Source: Siphonodentalium dalli (lineage: Eukaryota; Mollusca; Scaphopoda; Gadilida; Siphonodentaliidae). Taken from it: a stretch of 64,000 nt of DNA. The position numbers were made by a program, and so were the translations under genes. The DNA lies in the NCBI GenBank assembly GCA_032622095.1, contig CP136065.1:112135195-112199194 (forward strand), given 5' to 3'. Position 1 is the first letter of the stretch, and the number at the start of each line of letters is the position of its first letter. Shown one piece after another: positions 12,339 to 24,082 of this stretch. Under the pieces are notes generated by a model. It saw nothing but the letters and a program-made list of their open reading frames with translations. It did no database searches and was not told where the DNA came from.

Positions 12339-12730
12339 GGCATAAAAAAAATACCTTTGTTTCCGGTAACCATCCTTCCCGTTCGCCAGATTAGCCCCCC
12401 CGTAAACTTTTCATTTGCAAAATAATTTTTTTTACAAAGTTCCCAATTTACAGTCTGAAAATTACCAATCTCATTCTCCCAACTTGACTTTAATCTTCAA
12501 GTTTCTTATTAGTTTAAGTTGCTGGTTTCAATTCAATGAGTCATTAGCCTAATTAACTTGCAAAATCATGCTCACAAAACACACCAAACCAGTCATAGTG
12601 AGCTAACAATCATAAAAAAACACGATTCCTCGAAAATAGGCAACTTAACCCAAAGTCTTTTAGACTGATGGGTATGGAATATGTTTATTAACTCAATTTG
12701 ATATGTTTGGGGGTGTTGATTAATAGAAAT
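12339..12730 (+). mobile_element. Truncated Harbinger-like element
   Basis: It begins GGCATAAAAAAAATACC, then TTTGTTTCCGGTAACC. The next ~390 bases follow, in order, the right end of the element at 57435-58761 read on the opposite strand (for example AAAATTACCAATCTCATTCT, CTCACAAAACACACCAAAC and ATATGTTTATTAAC). The opposite terminus is absent, so only one end is preserved. Confidence 0.7.
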
Positions 12731-12816
12731 TAAAACCCACTTACATGTCTGCCTATTGTTGCTTGAGTATTATCCCGACGAATGTCTTCCACCGAAGGCT
12801 ACAAGTTGTTAGCTCG

Positions 12817-12901
12817 CCGAGGTGGTAATTATTTTGCGAGTCATTATTAGCTCAATTGTGCATTATCTAAATAATGACCGGTAAAATAATGACCACCTCG
12901 G
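12817..12901. repeat. Imperfect hairpin, arms ~30 bp
   Basis: CCGAGGTGGTAATTATTTTG and the following CGAGTCATTATT pair with AATAATGACCG and AAAATAATGACCACCTCGG across a loop of about 20 bases. It may be a small MITE. No target duplication was identified. Confidence 0.55.
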
Positions 12902-13540
12902 GAAGAGGAATAAACACTCCTGGTCAATGGTCCTGCTTTTATGCTGGTGGGTGCTGGTGAATTACTATGATGTTGGTGGAGCAAAGTTATGCTGTTTTGA
13001 AAATGTACTGTTATTTTTTCTTAGTTGTCATTTTCACGACCTGTGGCTAATATGAACGAATGGAGAAAAGCCATTATGTTTATAAAACATTGAAAAACAT
13101 ACACATGAGTTGTAAGATATTTCGAAGTGGTTTGAAGATCCAAATTATGCTCAAATTTTATTACATCGCGGTCCGTTTCCAGGGATCAACATAGGTCGAT
13201 AAATACGCTAAAATCCTCATGCGGCCTGTTGTGCCACAGAAAGAATAAATCAAGTGATCAAATGCAGAAAGTTCTGGACGGCACGAAACAATAAAGAAGA
13301 TTCCTGGTTATAGTCTATTCCTGAAGTGGTAGAAGTAACAAGCTTTTGTTTCACTTCGGTGCGAAAATTGAAAACAGTTTGAAAATAGCTGTGACATTGA
13401 CAAGTATTTTTCAGAGCATATGGAACCGGTATATCAATATATCGTGTAATTATCAACCTACATTACACATGCTTCCAGAATTACAGGGAGAAAAATTTGA
13501 AGTTTGAATGAGCCCCTTTAAATAATGACTTTTGGTTATT

Positions 13541-15064
13541 ATACCCCCCGCAACGAGTTGTGGGGGGGGTATACTGGAATCAGGTTGTGCGTCGTTTCCA
13601 TGAAACTTGGCACAGACATCAACCACCATGGGAACCTGTGCACCTGCGATTATGACGTCTGTCGGACTTTTTTTGGTGGAGTTATCCCCCTTTTTTTTAC
13701 TTAGAAAATTTTCACAACATGTATAATTTTGTCCGAGCTTTTATTCCTACATTTTTAGGTCAATATTTAAAAAACGCAGATTTTTAGTACCATGGGAACC
13801 TGTGCACCTGCTATTATGACGTCTGTCCGACATTTTTTGGCTAAGTTATCCCCATTTTTCGACTTATAATTTTGTCCCAGCTTTTATTCCTACATTTTTA
13901 GGTCAATGGTTTTTTGTCCGCCGACCCAACGGGTTCGGAGGACTATTATAAACAGCATGTGCGTGCGTGCGTCCGAGGTTTACGGATGATAACTTTAGTT
14001 AGAGTGAACCAAATTAAATTAAATTTGTTATGTGGGTTTACTAGCAGAAAAGACCGGTCAAGTTCGAATTCTGGTTCCGTCCGCCAATTTTCACCAGAGT
14101 TATGCCCCTTTTTTTACTTAGAAAAACCCTGAAAGTTGGTTTCCGGATGATAACTTTAGTAGAGTTAATCGGATTCAAACCAGATTTGGTATATTACTTT
14201 CTCCCAACAAAACACAGGTCAAGTTCGAACTTGGGTTCTGCCCGAACATTTTTGGCAGATTTGTTTTTTGGTTTCCGGATGATAACATGATTTTGGATTA
14301 CTTATATCAAAATACATCTCAAGTTCGAATTTCGGTTTAATCCGATAATTTTTGCGAGAGTTATGGCCCTTTTTTGTCCGCCGACCCGACATATAAAACC
14401 CCAAAAGTTGGTGTCCGGATGATAACTTTAGTAGAGTTTATCAGATTTAAACCAAATTTGGTATGTGTCTTTCTCCCAGCAAAACACAGGTCAAGTTCGA
14501 ATTCGGTTTCCAATTTCCGCCAGAGTTATGTCCCTTTTTGACTTAGAATTTTTGCCAATTTTATGTTTCCGGATGATAACTTCAGTAAATGTGTACTGAA
14601 TGAAATTAAATTTGGTATATGTAGGTTTACTAGCACAAAAGACAGATCAAATTCGATTTCGTGTTCTGCCATGCCAATTTTTATGCGCAAACAACGGTCG
14701 TATCAAGCCGATGTTTAGAGGCAGACATGAGGTCTACCGACCTTTTATTAATCTTGGCACTGATATTTAGTACCATGGGAACCTGTGCACCTGCAATTAT
14801 GATGTCTGTCCGACTTTTTTTGGTGGAGTTATTCCCCTTTTTCGACTCAACATTTTCGCAACATGCATAATTTTGTCCGAGGTTTTATTCCTACATTTTT
14901 CGGTCAACAGGTTTAAGATTAGGGTTATGGTTGTGCACCTGCAATGGGAACTGTTATTTTATTATTTTAACTAAATGTTTACTGGCATGTGAAACATCTT
15001 AGTATTTTTAAAACACGGGGGGGGGGGGGTATCCTTAGTCCCATTGGGACAGTCACACCTCTAG
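13541..15064. repeat. 'TATACCCCCCGCAACGAG' repeat element
   Basis: The head TATACCCCCCGCAACGAG is followed by a G-run, and the tail is a G-run plus TATCCTTAGTCCCATTGGGA, ending near CTCTAGTT. The inside consists of diverged copies of two themes: ACCATGGGAACCTGTGCACC (near 13626, 13790 and 14772) and CCGGATGATAACTTTAG (near 13983, 14145, 14415 and 14570). No transposase. ORFs here (13914-14132 and others) are frames through repeats. Confidence 0.7.
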
Positions 15065-15265
15065 TTAACAAACTGGTCACAATCTAGATGGCTATTCCTG
15101 TCGCTTTTGCAAACACACGGGCAGCCATGATTAAACTTTTTTTAAATATACATGTTTTTTAATGTTTCATGCACATGCACACTTGCTTTTTCCCAAATCA
15201 GATTATATAGCCAAACAAATCTAAATAACAACGTTTGAAAAATAGCAATATATTGTATTTAACAG

Positions 15266-15507
15266 CATCAGTTGTCCCCTACCAGCATCATAGAAAATTA
15301 GCAGGACCACATAACCAGGGGCGGAAACAGCGTGTGGGTATCTTCCAGTCGATGAATAACATTCGACATGTTAATCTCCCAGCAACATCAACAGTGAAGA
15401 ATTACATCAAGCTGAATTCCAAATTTGTGAAAAATGTGAGACAAGGACGTGGCGAGTGGATTGAGCTGGTTTCGCATGAATCTTTTATCAAAATGTTCAA
15501 AAGTTAG
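15266..15507 (+). CDS. Possible terminal exon of an unrecognised gene
   Basis: An open frame of 80 codons ends in TAG and is preceded by an acceptor-like tattgtatttaacag. The peptide contains VVPYQHHRKLAG, NNIRHVNLPATSTVKNY and VRQGRGEWIELVSHESF. It has mixed, non-repetitive composition, with many charged and aromatic residues, unlike the low-complexity frames around it. I do not recognise the family. An internal ATG lies in MNNIRHVNL. No upstream exon could be identified between 11.1 and 15.2 kb, most of which is repeat, and no AATAAA lies close behind. It is not part of PHKA, whose start is at 30109. It may be a real last exon, a retrocopy fragment or chance. Confidence 0.35.
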
Positions 15508-16454
15508 AAATATCAATGAGTTAATGACACAACAATTGAATAATAGAATGTGAAGAACGATAATTATTTATGGGTCTTAAGATGAGTAATCAAGTCTACT
15601 CTAAAATAACAATTAAAACGCACCCAACAAAAAACATGAAATGGACGGGCAAAACAGAAAAAAAAGAGAAAAATAAGAAATCCAGTTGAAAACTGCTGTT
15701 TGCTAACCCAAAAAGGGATGCAGGACAGTTTGCAGAATGGAAGGGTGCAGTTTAAACTGTTACCACGTCCCTTCTTTGACCAAATGAGGGTTATTGAAAT
15801 TCAAGCTAGCAATCATTCAACAAATAACGATTGAACATGAAATCATACGAAAAAAAAGGCTGAAATAGATAAAAATGAAAAAAAATATCTCGCATGCATG
15901 CCGCAAGTCCACAGTACTGCCGCAAACCACAATAACTTGCATTCAGCCCGTGCTGAAATGTGACGACTCCAGATTGATATCACACGCATAGTTGCCAAAC
16001 GCTCGCTATCAGGTCAGCAATGTGTAGGCCAAACCAATAAAATTATTGGATAGTGTGTTTTAATGGCCGTTGTACATTAATTAATGCATATTCGATAGAC
16101 CACTTTGTTCACAACACAGTGTCCGAATACCCATGTGCCACTCATATATGATGTGCACACGGGTGTGTGGGTTTTAAGTCAGATAATGACCTCGTGAAGT
16201 GTCAGACCAAGACACTTCACTCAGTCATTATCCTTTACTTAAATGGCTTTGGACATATATGACAATTAATTGTTTCATACAAATTCTCAACAATCTGTTG
16301 TTAAATTTTCTGATAGTTAGGCACTGAAGCATGTAACCCCAGTATGAAAATTGGATGAAAAGTTGATGATTTGTGGGAAAGTGCAGGGAGGTGGGAATTT
16401 TTTTAGCAGGTCAATATTTTTCACATGTTTTATAGTTTCCTGGGTATAAAATAA
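15508..16454. other. Intergenic, no feature recognised
   Basis: The sequence is AT-rich and unique-looking. A short inverted pair at 16190-16225 (ACCTCGTGAAGTGTC / GACACTTCAC) sits inside AAGTCAGATAATGAC...GTCATTATCCTTTACTT, a weak hairpin. No gene seen. Confidence 0.45.
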
Positions 16455-18195
16455 TAAATACTAGATGATGTGCCCGATTTCGTCCTAGCTATTTAGGGTT
16501 TCTTTGTGAACACCTCTGTTCAGGCAGAATTGAGAAAACTATTGACAATGAGAGATTGATCTACTAATTCAAAGTGACAACGTTGAACAATACTGAGCGA
16601 ACAATGTTGAAAAGTATTAGGAGAAAGGAAAAAAACTATTGGTCCAGAAACATGCCTATATGAGCAAGGGTACATGGAATTGGACTGCCCATATTGTTCC
16701 CGGGATCAAAGTAGGCCTACATACCAATTTGGAGTCAGATTGTTCGAGCAGTTTTCGAGTCTATAACACACATACATACATACACACACAGACAGAAGTT
16801 CCAAAATATATAATAGACTAGCAGGTTAGCCCGCCACCGGCGGCTTGTCCGAAACATGACATTTTTTTTAATATTTTTTTTTTAATTTTTAGCTCCACGC
16901 GTTTCAATAAGAAAAATTTGTACCCGGTAGCTCCACCCGTTTCCGAGATCTGGACTGCGCATGCCCGAAGCTGGCGTCGCACGTGCTCGGCGACCTGATA
17001 AAATTTGTACCCGGCGCAAGATACATTCACATAGCAAATTTCAAGTCGATAGCTCTACCCGTTTCCGAGATCTCGTCTGCGCATGCGCTGCACGGGCTCG
17101 ACGACCCGATAAAATTTGTACCCGGCGCAAGATACATTCACATAGCAAATTTCAAGTCGATAGCTCCACCCGTTTCCGAGATCTCGTCTGCGCATGCGCT
17201 GCACGGGCGTCGCACGGGCTCGGCGACCCGATAAAATTTGTACCCGGCGCAAGATACATTCACATAGCAAATTTCAAGTCGATAGCTCCACCCGTTTCCG
17301 AGATCTCATCTGCGCATGCGCTGCACGGGCGTCGCACGGGCTCGCCAATACGACAACGACCACCGCCTGGTCAAACTACACACACGTACCAAGTTTCGTC
17401 CCGATCGGTCGAGAATCGTAGATTTGTATGAAGTACAACACACACACAAACATAAATATATAAGAGAGATATGTAAATTAGATAGATTGTATCAAAATAT
17501 ATAGGAGATATATGTAAATGATCTACACACCATTACTGGTGTTTGTCAAAGTTTAGTGGGGTATATCAATACTCATTCACGATTATATCATTGAGGTCCG
17601 GAGGGTGTGGGCTATCTCTCGAATACACGGAGTTCTCAAAATATATAGAAGACTAGCCGTTGTCCGGGCTATTCAAAAACCAAATTTCAAGTCGATAGCT
17701 CTACCCAGCCCGACGTTGTCCGGGCTATTCAAAAACCAAATTTCAAGTCGATAGCTCTACCCGTTTCCGAGATCTGGTCTGCGCATGCGCGAAGCTGGCG
17801 TCGCACGGGCTCGGCGCCCCGATAAAATTCGTATCCGGTGCAAGATACATACAAATTTAAGTCGATAGCTCCACCCGTTTCCGAGATCTCGTCTGCGCAT
17901 GCGCGAAGCTGGCGTCGCACGGGCTCGGCGACCCGATAAAATTTGTATCAGGGGCAAGATACATTCACATAGCAAATTTCAAGTCGATAGCTCCACCTGT
18001 TTCCGAGATCTCGTCTGCGCATGCGCGAAGCGGGCGCCGCACAGGCTCGCCAATACGACAACGACGACCGCCTGGTCAAACTACACACACGTACCAAGTT
18101 TCGTCCCGATCGGTCGAGAATCATAGATTTGTATAAATGACATACAGACAAACATACAGACAGACAAACAGAGGTCTTTAAAATATATATGAGAT
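16455..18195 (+). repeat. Chain of microsatellite-tailed repeat elements
   Basis: Three elements lie head to tail on one strand. Each starts with ACTAG plus a C/G-rich motif (16473 ACTAGATGATGTGCCCG; 16817 ACTAGCAGGTTAGCCCG; 17652 ACTAGCCGTTGTCCGGG) and ends in an ACACA or ACAGA microsatellite and ATATATA. The second and third contain tandem units of about 120 bp with AAATTTCAAGTCGATAGCTC, CACCCGTTTCCGAGATCT, TCTGCGCATGCGC and GATAAAATTTGTACCCGG. Open frames through these units (16961-17431 and others) are shadows of the repeat. A fourth, longer member is at 27060-29890. Confidence 0.7.
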
Positions 18196-18608
18196 GAATC
18201 GAGGACCCCTGTCTGGAAACACTTATACCAATTAATATTATAATATGCATACAATCAATTTCTTATATTTTACAGCTCGCGTTTATTTGAAACTCTTTCT
18301 AAAATAGTAACTAATATATGTCCCACTTGATTGTCACATTATATTATAAATATTGATATAAAATCAATATTAATTGATAGTACCATTTCCTGACAGGTGT
18401 CTTCAGCTCATTTTTATTATTTTATACCCCGGAAACTATACAACACTTGTTAGACGAAGAGATAATCCATCTTTAATGAATCTAGAAAATTGAAAATGTT
18501 AAAAAAAATTCTGTAAATCAGGAAAATTAGATCTACAAATGGACATGCAATTGGAATGACTTGGGAGACTCGCATATATAAGAGAATGCACTGGCACAGG
18601 ATCTATAA

Positions 18609-20113
18609 CCCTCTCATGATGGGAGCTGCGCTGGTGCAGCATTAAATCATGTGCCAGTGCATTCCCTGATATTTGCAGGTTAGGGATCTGCGAATATTCG
18701 AGATTCGATTAGATGTCGATATCGGGCACCCGATTCGAGATCGACACCGAATCTGTCCGCTGATTCGGTTATTTTCGAATCGGTGTTACTTTGGTGTTGT
18801 CTCGTTATTTGCGTCTAGACAAACATGCCAAATGAACTGAAATTAAAAAAATTGAAGCACAAGGTTGCCTTGATAGCCAACGTAGGTGATTTTGAATGTA
18901 TGCCGTTCAGAATAGACGTGCATTATGTAAATATGTGTTTCGAACGCAACCCGTAATGGTGATCAATCGACTCATATTTTTGATATGTATCAACACTATT
19001 TAAATTGTCTACACTGTGCATGATCGCTAGATTCAGAACTCAACTGATTACCTTATTGTTTAGAACTTCAGATATCCAATTCAGATTATACGAATAACAT
19101 TCAATGTCAGCCGCCATTATACGTGACAACACATAGATTGAAATGAACAGAAACGTTCTTAATGGACGTCATGATGTGCGACACTGTGAGCAGAATTCCT
19201 AGAAATTTTCTATTTTCAGTTTCTGTTTCCCGGGTAAATCGAGCGTGCTGCACAAGTTTCGATCCGTTGAATCTTTTTGATAACTTTTAACACTTGTAAT
19301 CTATGTCTGTTTTCTGGGACCCCCTCCATGAAGACAATTACTGTGAATATGTGATGTAGGTGTTTGATATATTGTGGGGTTAAAAGTTTTAACAGATAAC
19401 TACCATTGGTATCGGACTGAAACAATTACATAGCTGAACGGTGTACCCAGGTCCATGTGTGTCAAATCTTTATTATCTTTATTAAATAATGTAGACAAGT
19501 GACTTCCATTCCATGGGGTTTGTGATACATGATTGAACTGACTGTAAGTGTCTTATTGTCACTTGCGTCATTTTCGCCATGACACAGCTAGATAGAAATT
19601 CAATACAACATGCCCCAAACCCTCCATGAGACTGAGAGTGACTTGCCTATGTCGTGATCTTCCTAGAGAAAACACGTTCCAATGGATGTTTAAGGAGACT
19701 AACATTGTTAATTAGTATCTAGTGAATTTTGCATGTTTTTTTGTCATGAGACACCAAAATAAACACTGGTTAACAATGTCAATCACTAGCTGATTCGATT
19801 TGAGATTTGATTCAATGTCGATATCAGGAAGGAGACCATATCGAGATTTGATTCGATACAAAATCCACAATTCGCAGATTCCTATTGCAGGTCCCATAGG
19901 CAGCCTCACATATATAAGAGAATGCAATGGCTTGCTTATAAGGTCAAGGTAAATATTGTTAGTCTGTAATGTTTTACTAATATATATGAGAATCCCTACT
20001 GTAAACTACCATATATAAGAGAATGCATTGGCACAGGTTTTTTGCAATATTTCTGGAAGCTCTTGTCATGGAAGGGTTAATGCTGTACCAGTGCTTCTTC
20101 CATGATGAAAGGG
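18609..20113. mobile_element. piggyBac-like MITE, split by a hAT-like insertion
   Basis: The left end is CCCTCTCATGATGGGAGC and the right end is the complement of CCCTTTCATCATGG. It is flanked by ATAA on the left and TTAA (20114-20117) on the right, which suits the TTAA-specific piggyBac group. The interior has the family signature CATATATAAGAGAATGCA and CCAGTGCATTC in inverted pairs. The element is interrupted at 18681-19884 by the hAT-like insertion. A second candidate right end (AAGGG then TTAA at 20077) suggests two overlapping copies. Related copies lie at 20257-20470, 56237-56470 and 63179-63436. Confidence 0.6.
18681..19884. mobile_element. hAT-like non-autonomous element, 1.2 kb
   Basis: Terminal inverted repeats are TAGGGATCTGCGAAT and, at the right, the complement of TAGGAATCTGCGAAT. 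Both are followed inward by TTCGA/GATTCGATT-rich sequence. It is flanked by a perfect 8-bp duplication, TTGCAGGT, at 18673-18680 and 19885-19892. Eight-base duplications are the mark of hAT transposition. No transposase frame survives. It is inserted into a piggyBac-like MITE and so is younger than that copy. Confidence 0.8.
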
Positions 20114-20256
20114 TTAACTGAGTTTATATACTTATTCCTGAAAAGTCAAATTCCTATAGCCTTTCAAATGCAAGTGCTATGAGCATTATGTGGTGGTGAG
20201 ATATTCTGTTAAGGAGCTAGCTTTTCTCAAACAGCTCAAATCAGCCAAAATGGTTT

Positions 20257-20470
20257 TCATGGTGAGGGCTGCGCGGGTACAGCATTAATGTTCCTGTGCC
20301 AGTGCATTCTTTTATATATGCAAATCTCCCATAGGGATAAATATTGTTTGGACAATGTATTCTCTTATATATGCGAGGCTCCCTGTTGGAGACTAGCATA
20401 TATAAGGGAATGTATTGGCACAGGGTTTTTGCAAAATTTCAGGATGCTCCAGTCATGGAAGTGCTAAAAT
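20257..20470. mobile_element. piggyBac-like MITE relic
   Basis: The segment has TTTCATGGTGAGGGCTGCGC at the left, CATATATAAGGGAATGTATT and CTCTTATATATGCGAGGCTC inside, and GCTCCAGTCATGGAAG at the right, in the order seen in the 56237-56470 copy. Termini are too worn to show the TTAA sites. Confidence 0.55.
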
Positions 20471-20505
20471 AACACCAACAGTATTAAAGTATGCATGAAA
20501 CTACT

Positions 20506-20945
20506 AAAGGTACTCAATCCGATCAGATGCTCTTAAATTATTATTTCATTGGCTTCGGGGTAAAAAGTATTTTATTTGAGGAACCCACCCATCAAAGCTC
20601 AGTGATCAGATATCGATTTTTTAAGTTTGTTATTTCTCGAAGAAGTGTAATAATATGTGGCCCAGAAACACATGGTCAAACAGAGGGTCTCGGACAAAAT
20701 TGCAGATGAAGATGGATAACTCTAAAATCAAGTGGTAATATGGCCAAATTTTGTGATTCTTCAGTGATAATACGGCCATAATTTGTTGAACAAAATGTTG
20801 ATAAATAACAAGTTTTGGGAAATTTTATACCATAATTGACAGTGGTTAGCATTATTTTGTTGCAATAAGTCGATAAAGCATATTTTGAAGAAATGTTGTT
20901 GTATCTTGATGGTATGGGGACCGTCTGATCGGATTGAGTACCTTT
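20506..20945. mobile_element. MITE with 22-bp terminal inverted repeats
   Basis: AAAGGTACTCAATCCGATCA at the left pairs exactly with its complement TGATCGGATTGAGTACCTTT at the right, plus two further bases inward. It is 440 bp with no ORF of note. The target duplication is not clear, so the superfamily is left open. Its right end was copied again by the adjoining 421-bp duplication. Confidence 0.7.
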
Positions 20946-21749
20946 AATATAATCACTTACTTCCAACCAATTGGTGGAATTTTATCCATGTTTCTTCAAG
21001 AAATTTATTCCAGAATGAATTCATCTCACATTTATTATAAAACAGGATAGGATATTTACACATACATCTACATATAACACACTTTTCAATTGCTAATGTC
21101 TACAGCATCACAATGTCCACATTCACTGTTTCTTTTTCTTATGTGTGATCTTTGGCTCTGGTCGCCAGACAAGAAATCTATCCCAAGTAACCCAACAGAA
21201 ACTCAAAGCCTGCATGTCTGTATCAATCTGAGGAATGGGAACTTGCATTGTCTCTTTGATTTTGCTATCCCACTTTGCCCTTATAGCCTGGCATATTGTC
21301 CTACTTTGCCCAGTGCGGTGTCCCGCTTGGTGGTATGGGGACCGTCTGATCGGATTGAGTACCTTTAATATAATCACTTACTTCCAACCAATTGGTGGAA
21401 TTTTATCCATGTTTCTTCAAGAAATTTATTCCAGAATGAATTCATCTCACATTTATTATAAAACAGGATAGGATATTTACACATACATCTACATATAACA
21501 CACTTTTCAATTGCTAATGTCTACAGCATCACAATGTCCACATTCACTGTTTCTTTTTCTTATGTGTGATCTTTGGCTCAGGTCGCCAGACAAGAAATCT
21601 ATCCCAAGTAACCCAACAGAAACTCAAAGCCTGCATGTCTGTATCAATCTGAGGAATGGGAACTTGCATTGTCTCTTTGATTTTGCAATCCCACTTTGCC
21701 CTTATAGCCTGGCATATTGTCCTTCTTTGCCCAGTGCGGTGTCCCGCTT
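20911..21749. repeat. 421-bp direct tandem duplication
   Basis: The segment 20911-21331 is repeated at 21332-21749 with a handful of substitutions. The start GGTATGGGGACCGTCTGATC is the right end of the MITE at 20506-20945, so the duplication happened after that MITE landed. The minus strand is open through most of each copy (21377-21123, 21825-21544), but I recognise no domain there. Confidence 0.85.
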
Positions 21750-21877
21750 TGCCCAAAAGCACGGGCAAAGTGGGACAAAACAAGAGGTTCCAAAAGGGAC
21801 ATACCGAGATGTTGTTTGATATCAATGACCACTTGGTAATATGCGCCTATGAATTGTATACCAATCAACGGCTTTCC

Positions 21878-22018
21878 GGGGAGGAAAAGATTTTTATAAA
21901 AGCCATAGGCTCATGGCTTGTTATCTAATCCTCATTTGAACTATGTTTTTTTTGCTCAATATGTATAATTGTCAATGTGATGTTCTGTTCTTTTGTTCAA
22001 ATAAATATTGTTTACACT
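21878..22018 (+). mobile_element. Very short 5'-truncated LINE insertion
   Basis: Only the last 141 bases of a LINE 3' end are present: AAAGCCATAGGCTCATGGCT, TGTTATCTAATCCTCATTTG, then AAATAAATATTGTTTACACT. It is flanked by a perfect 11-bp duplication, AACGGCTTTCC, at 21867-21877 and 22019-22029. The end TTTACACT, with no poly(A), is the same as in the related LINE at 24936-25670, so they belong to one family or sister families. Confidence 0.8.
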
Positions 22019-22067
22019 AACGGCTTTCCAGTTTTTACCCGGCGAAAACCGTATATAATATTGGGTC

Positions 22068-22205
22068 CGTGAAGTTGGCACAACATTCAACATTCCTTCA
22101 ACATTCAATTTTTCTTGTACATAAGTTTGTAACGTGAATGGATTAGTGGGTCGCATATATAGCATTAGCACCTCTATTAAAATTAGAGTTTTCGATACTC
22201 ATTCA
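22068..22205. repeat. Dispersed repeat shared with 26285-26440
   Basis: GTGAAGTTGGCACAACATTC, the following AACATTC copies, and AACGTGAATGGATTA...GTGGGTCG recur in the same order near 26287-26380. The two copies flank the 23960-26266 transposon at a distance and probably belong to one older repeat family. Confidence 0.6.
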
Positions 22206-22209
22206 GAGA

Positions 22210-23130
22210 CGGTCAAAATTTTGGAAATTTCACACCTGCCAAAACATTAGTTGGAAATTCCACACCAACAATAGGTTGAAAATGTTCTTGTAGTTTGATT
22301 TTCAAACAATATTTTGGGGGGAATTAAGTGTTTTTGGACCAATATTTGCATATTTTCCTATTTTTGGTCAAAATTTTTGACTGATGGTCATCAGTTGGAA
22401 ATTTTCCAACCTTTGGGGGCGACAGGTTGGAAATTTCCAACACTTGGAAAGCTTGTGTCCTGGTCCCTCCCCTGTGGCCAGTCAAAAACTGCTAGTTAAT
22501 TTAAGAAAACAATATTGTCATACATTTGGTCAACATTGTCATTGGAATTGTCATCAGTTGGAAATTTTCCAACCTATTAGTGTGGGTGTCAAGTTTGAAA
22601 TTTCCAACTCTAGGAAGGCTTGAGGCTAGTCTAGATGCTAGGACTTTGCGATTTTCTTGTTCAGATTTAAAAATGTTCGCACACCGGGCCGAGCCATGGT
22701 CGGGCCGAGCCAATGGTCGGCCCGGTGTGTCATTGTCCCTCCCCGTGGCCAATACAAAACTGCTAATTAGTTTAACAAAACAATATTTTACTACATTTGG
22801 TCAAACTTGTGGACTGAAATGGTCATCAGTAGGAGAATTTTCCAACCTGAGGGGGAGTATGAGGTTTGAAATTTCCAACACTATAGGAAAGCTTCAGTTG
22901 AGGCCAGTCTAGATGCTAGGATTTGCGATTTTCTTGTATACCGGTACATGTAGTTTTCAAAATTTTCTCACACCGGGCCGAACAACCATGGTCAGCCCGG
23001 TGTGTCCTGGTCTGTTGCCCGTACGTAGCCGTGTGCAATTGTCTGGAGTTAGACCACTAGATGTTAGGATGTTATGCAATTTTTCAGGTTAAAATATCTG
23101 AATTTTCTCATACCGGGAATATAGAACCAT
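22210..23130. repeat. Tandem repeat with TTGGAAATTTTCCAA palindromes
   Basis: About three diverged units of roughly 260-370 bp. Each contains GGTCATCAG(T)TGGAAATTTTCC, then AAATTTCCAAC, GCTTGAGGCCAGTCTAGATG, GCGATTTTCTTG and the CACCGGGCCGA...CGGCCCGGTGTG hairpin. A relic of the same TTGGAAATTTCCAAC theme lies at 40455, 45105 and 51625. Confidence 0.65.
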
Positions 23131-23297
23131 GGTTTTATGAATATATAGGATATTAGGCCTGAACACTGAGGTGCAAAATGGAATTATGGAAAACTTGTGT
23201 TTTGGTCTGATTCTGATTCGGTGTAAACAATATTTAATTTCGAACAAAACATGTAATACATTCAAACAAATTGACATAAGTAATAATAATATTCAAA

Positions 23298-23560
23298 ACG
23301 GGGATTGGACAACAAGCCTAAAAGGCTTTTATAAAGTCTTTTCCTCGGAGCAGGAAGTTTTACCCTTGGTATCGGGGTAGATACCATATAGGGTAAATTT
23401 AGCAGACGGGGATAACATGTTAGATCCGAAAAAATATTGTTCAAGGAGGGGGTAGAGGGATAGAGTGCAGGAAGGAAGAACGTTTGTCAAGTTAATTGGT
23501 ATTGCATACCGTACATCGGCCAAAACGAAAGAGGGGAGTGAAGCGAAGTACCGTATAATT
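23298..23560 (-). repeat. LINE 3'-end relic, minus strand
   Basis: GGACAACAAGCCTAAAAGGC, TTTTATAAAGTCTTTTCCTC resembles the 3' UTR of the LINE at 35295-37275 (CAACAAGCCCGAGGGCTTAT, GAAGTCTTCTCCTC) on the same strand. The stem-loop around AAGCC..GGCTT is conserved although the arm bases differ, which suggests the hairpin itself matters to the element. The rest up to 23560 is only weakly alike. Confidence 0.5.
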
Positions 23561-23959
23561 ATATTTTAGTTACACAACTTTTGTATTTATAACATATACT
23601 ATTTAAGAACCATGAAACAATCAAAATCAAATCGAAACGCATCGCGGCCCACGTGGAGGAAATGCGAGAGAAAAAACAATCAAACTACTTGAACTGTTAA
23701 TTAATATTAAAATTTAAATAATTTCTGATTCAAGGGGGGGGGGGGTGCAGTTTGAATTTCCCAATGTTGACCCTCTAGTCACGTCCCTGTACTCATTATT
23801 GATTATATTTAATCCCGGTAGATAGAGAGACGGCAGATCATATACGCATGGTCGGATCGGGCCAATATTTCCAAGGATTATATACCCTGATAGTACTTTA
23901 ATTTTCCAGAGGGCCCACCCTTAGCACGTGTTGTTTTCGCTAGTGAATGTTGAACAGAG
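23561..23959. other. Intergenic, no feature recognised
   Basis: AT-rich sequence with a 12-G run near 23735. No ORF or repeat link seen. Confidence 0.5.
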
Positions 23960-23965
23960 GAATGT

Positions 23966-24082
23966 CAGCTAACTGGGACCTTGGCTAACTGGGACCTTGG
24001 GCTAACTGGGACCTTGGCTAACTGGGACCATGACCAACTGGGACCTTGGCTAACTGGGACCTTTGGCTAACTGGGACCTTGG
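23966..24082 (+). repeat. Left array: seven ~16-bp repeats
   Basis: The unit GCTAACTGGGACCTTG is repeated seven times with spacing of 15 to 18 bases. One unit is changed to CCAACTGGGACC. Confidence 0.9.

Noticed and set aside
15266-15507. Upstream exon of PHKA
   Set aside because: The conserved alpha-subunit start MRSRSNSGVRLD is encoded at 30109 and needs no upstream coding exon.
16961-17431. 156-codon ORF with repeated peptide RRPDKICTRRKIHSH
   Set aside because: It is the 120-bp tandem repeat read in frame; other frames and the minus strand are equally open.
21123-21825. Minus-strand ORFs in the 421-bp duplication as a gene
   Set aside because: No recognised domain; both strands are open in several frames and the copies differ by changes scattered over all codon positions.
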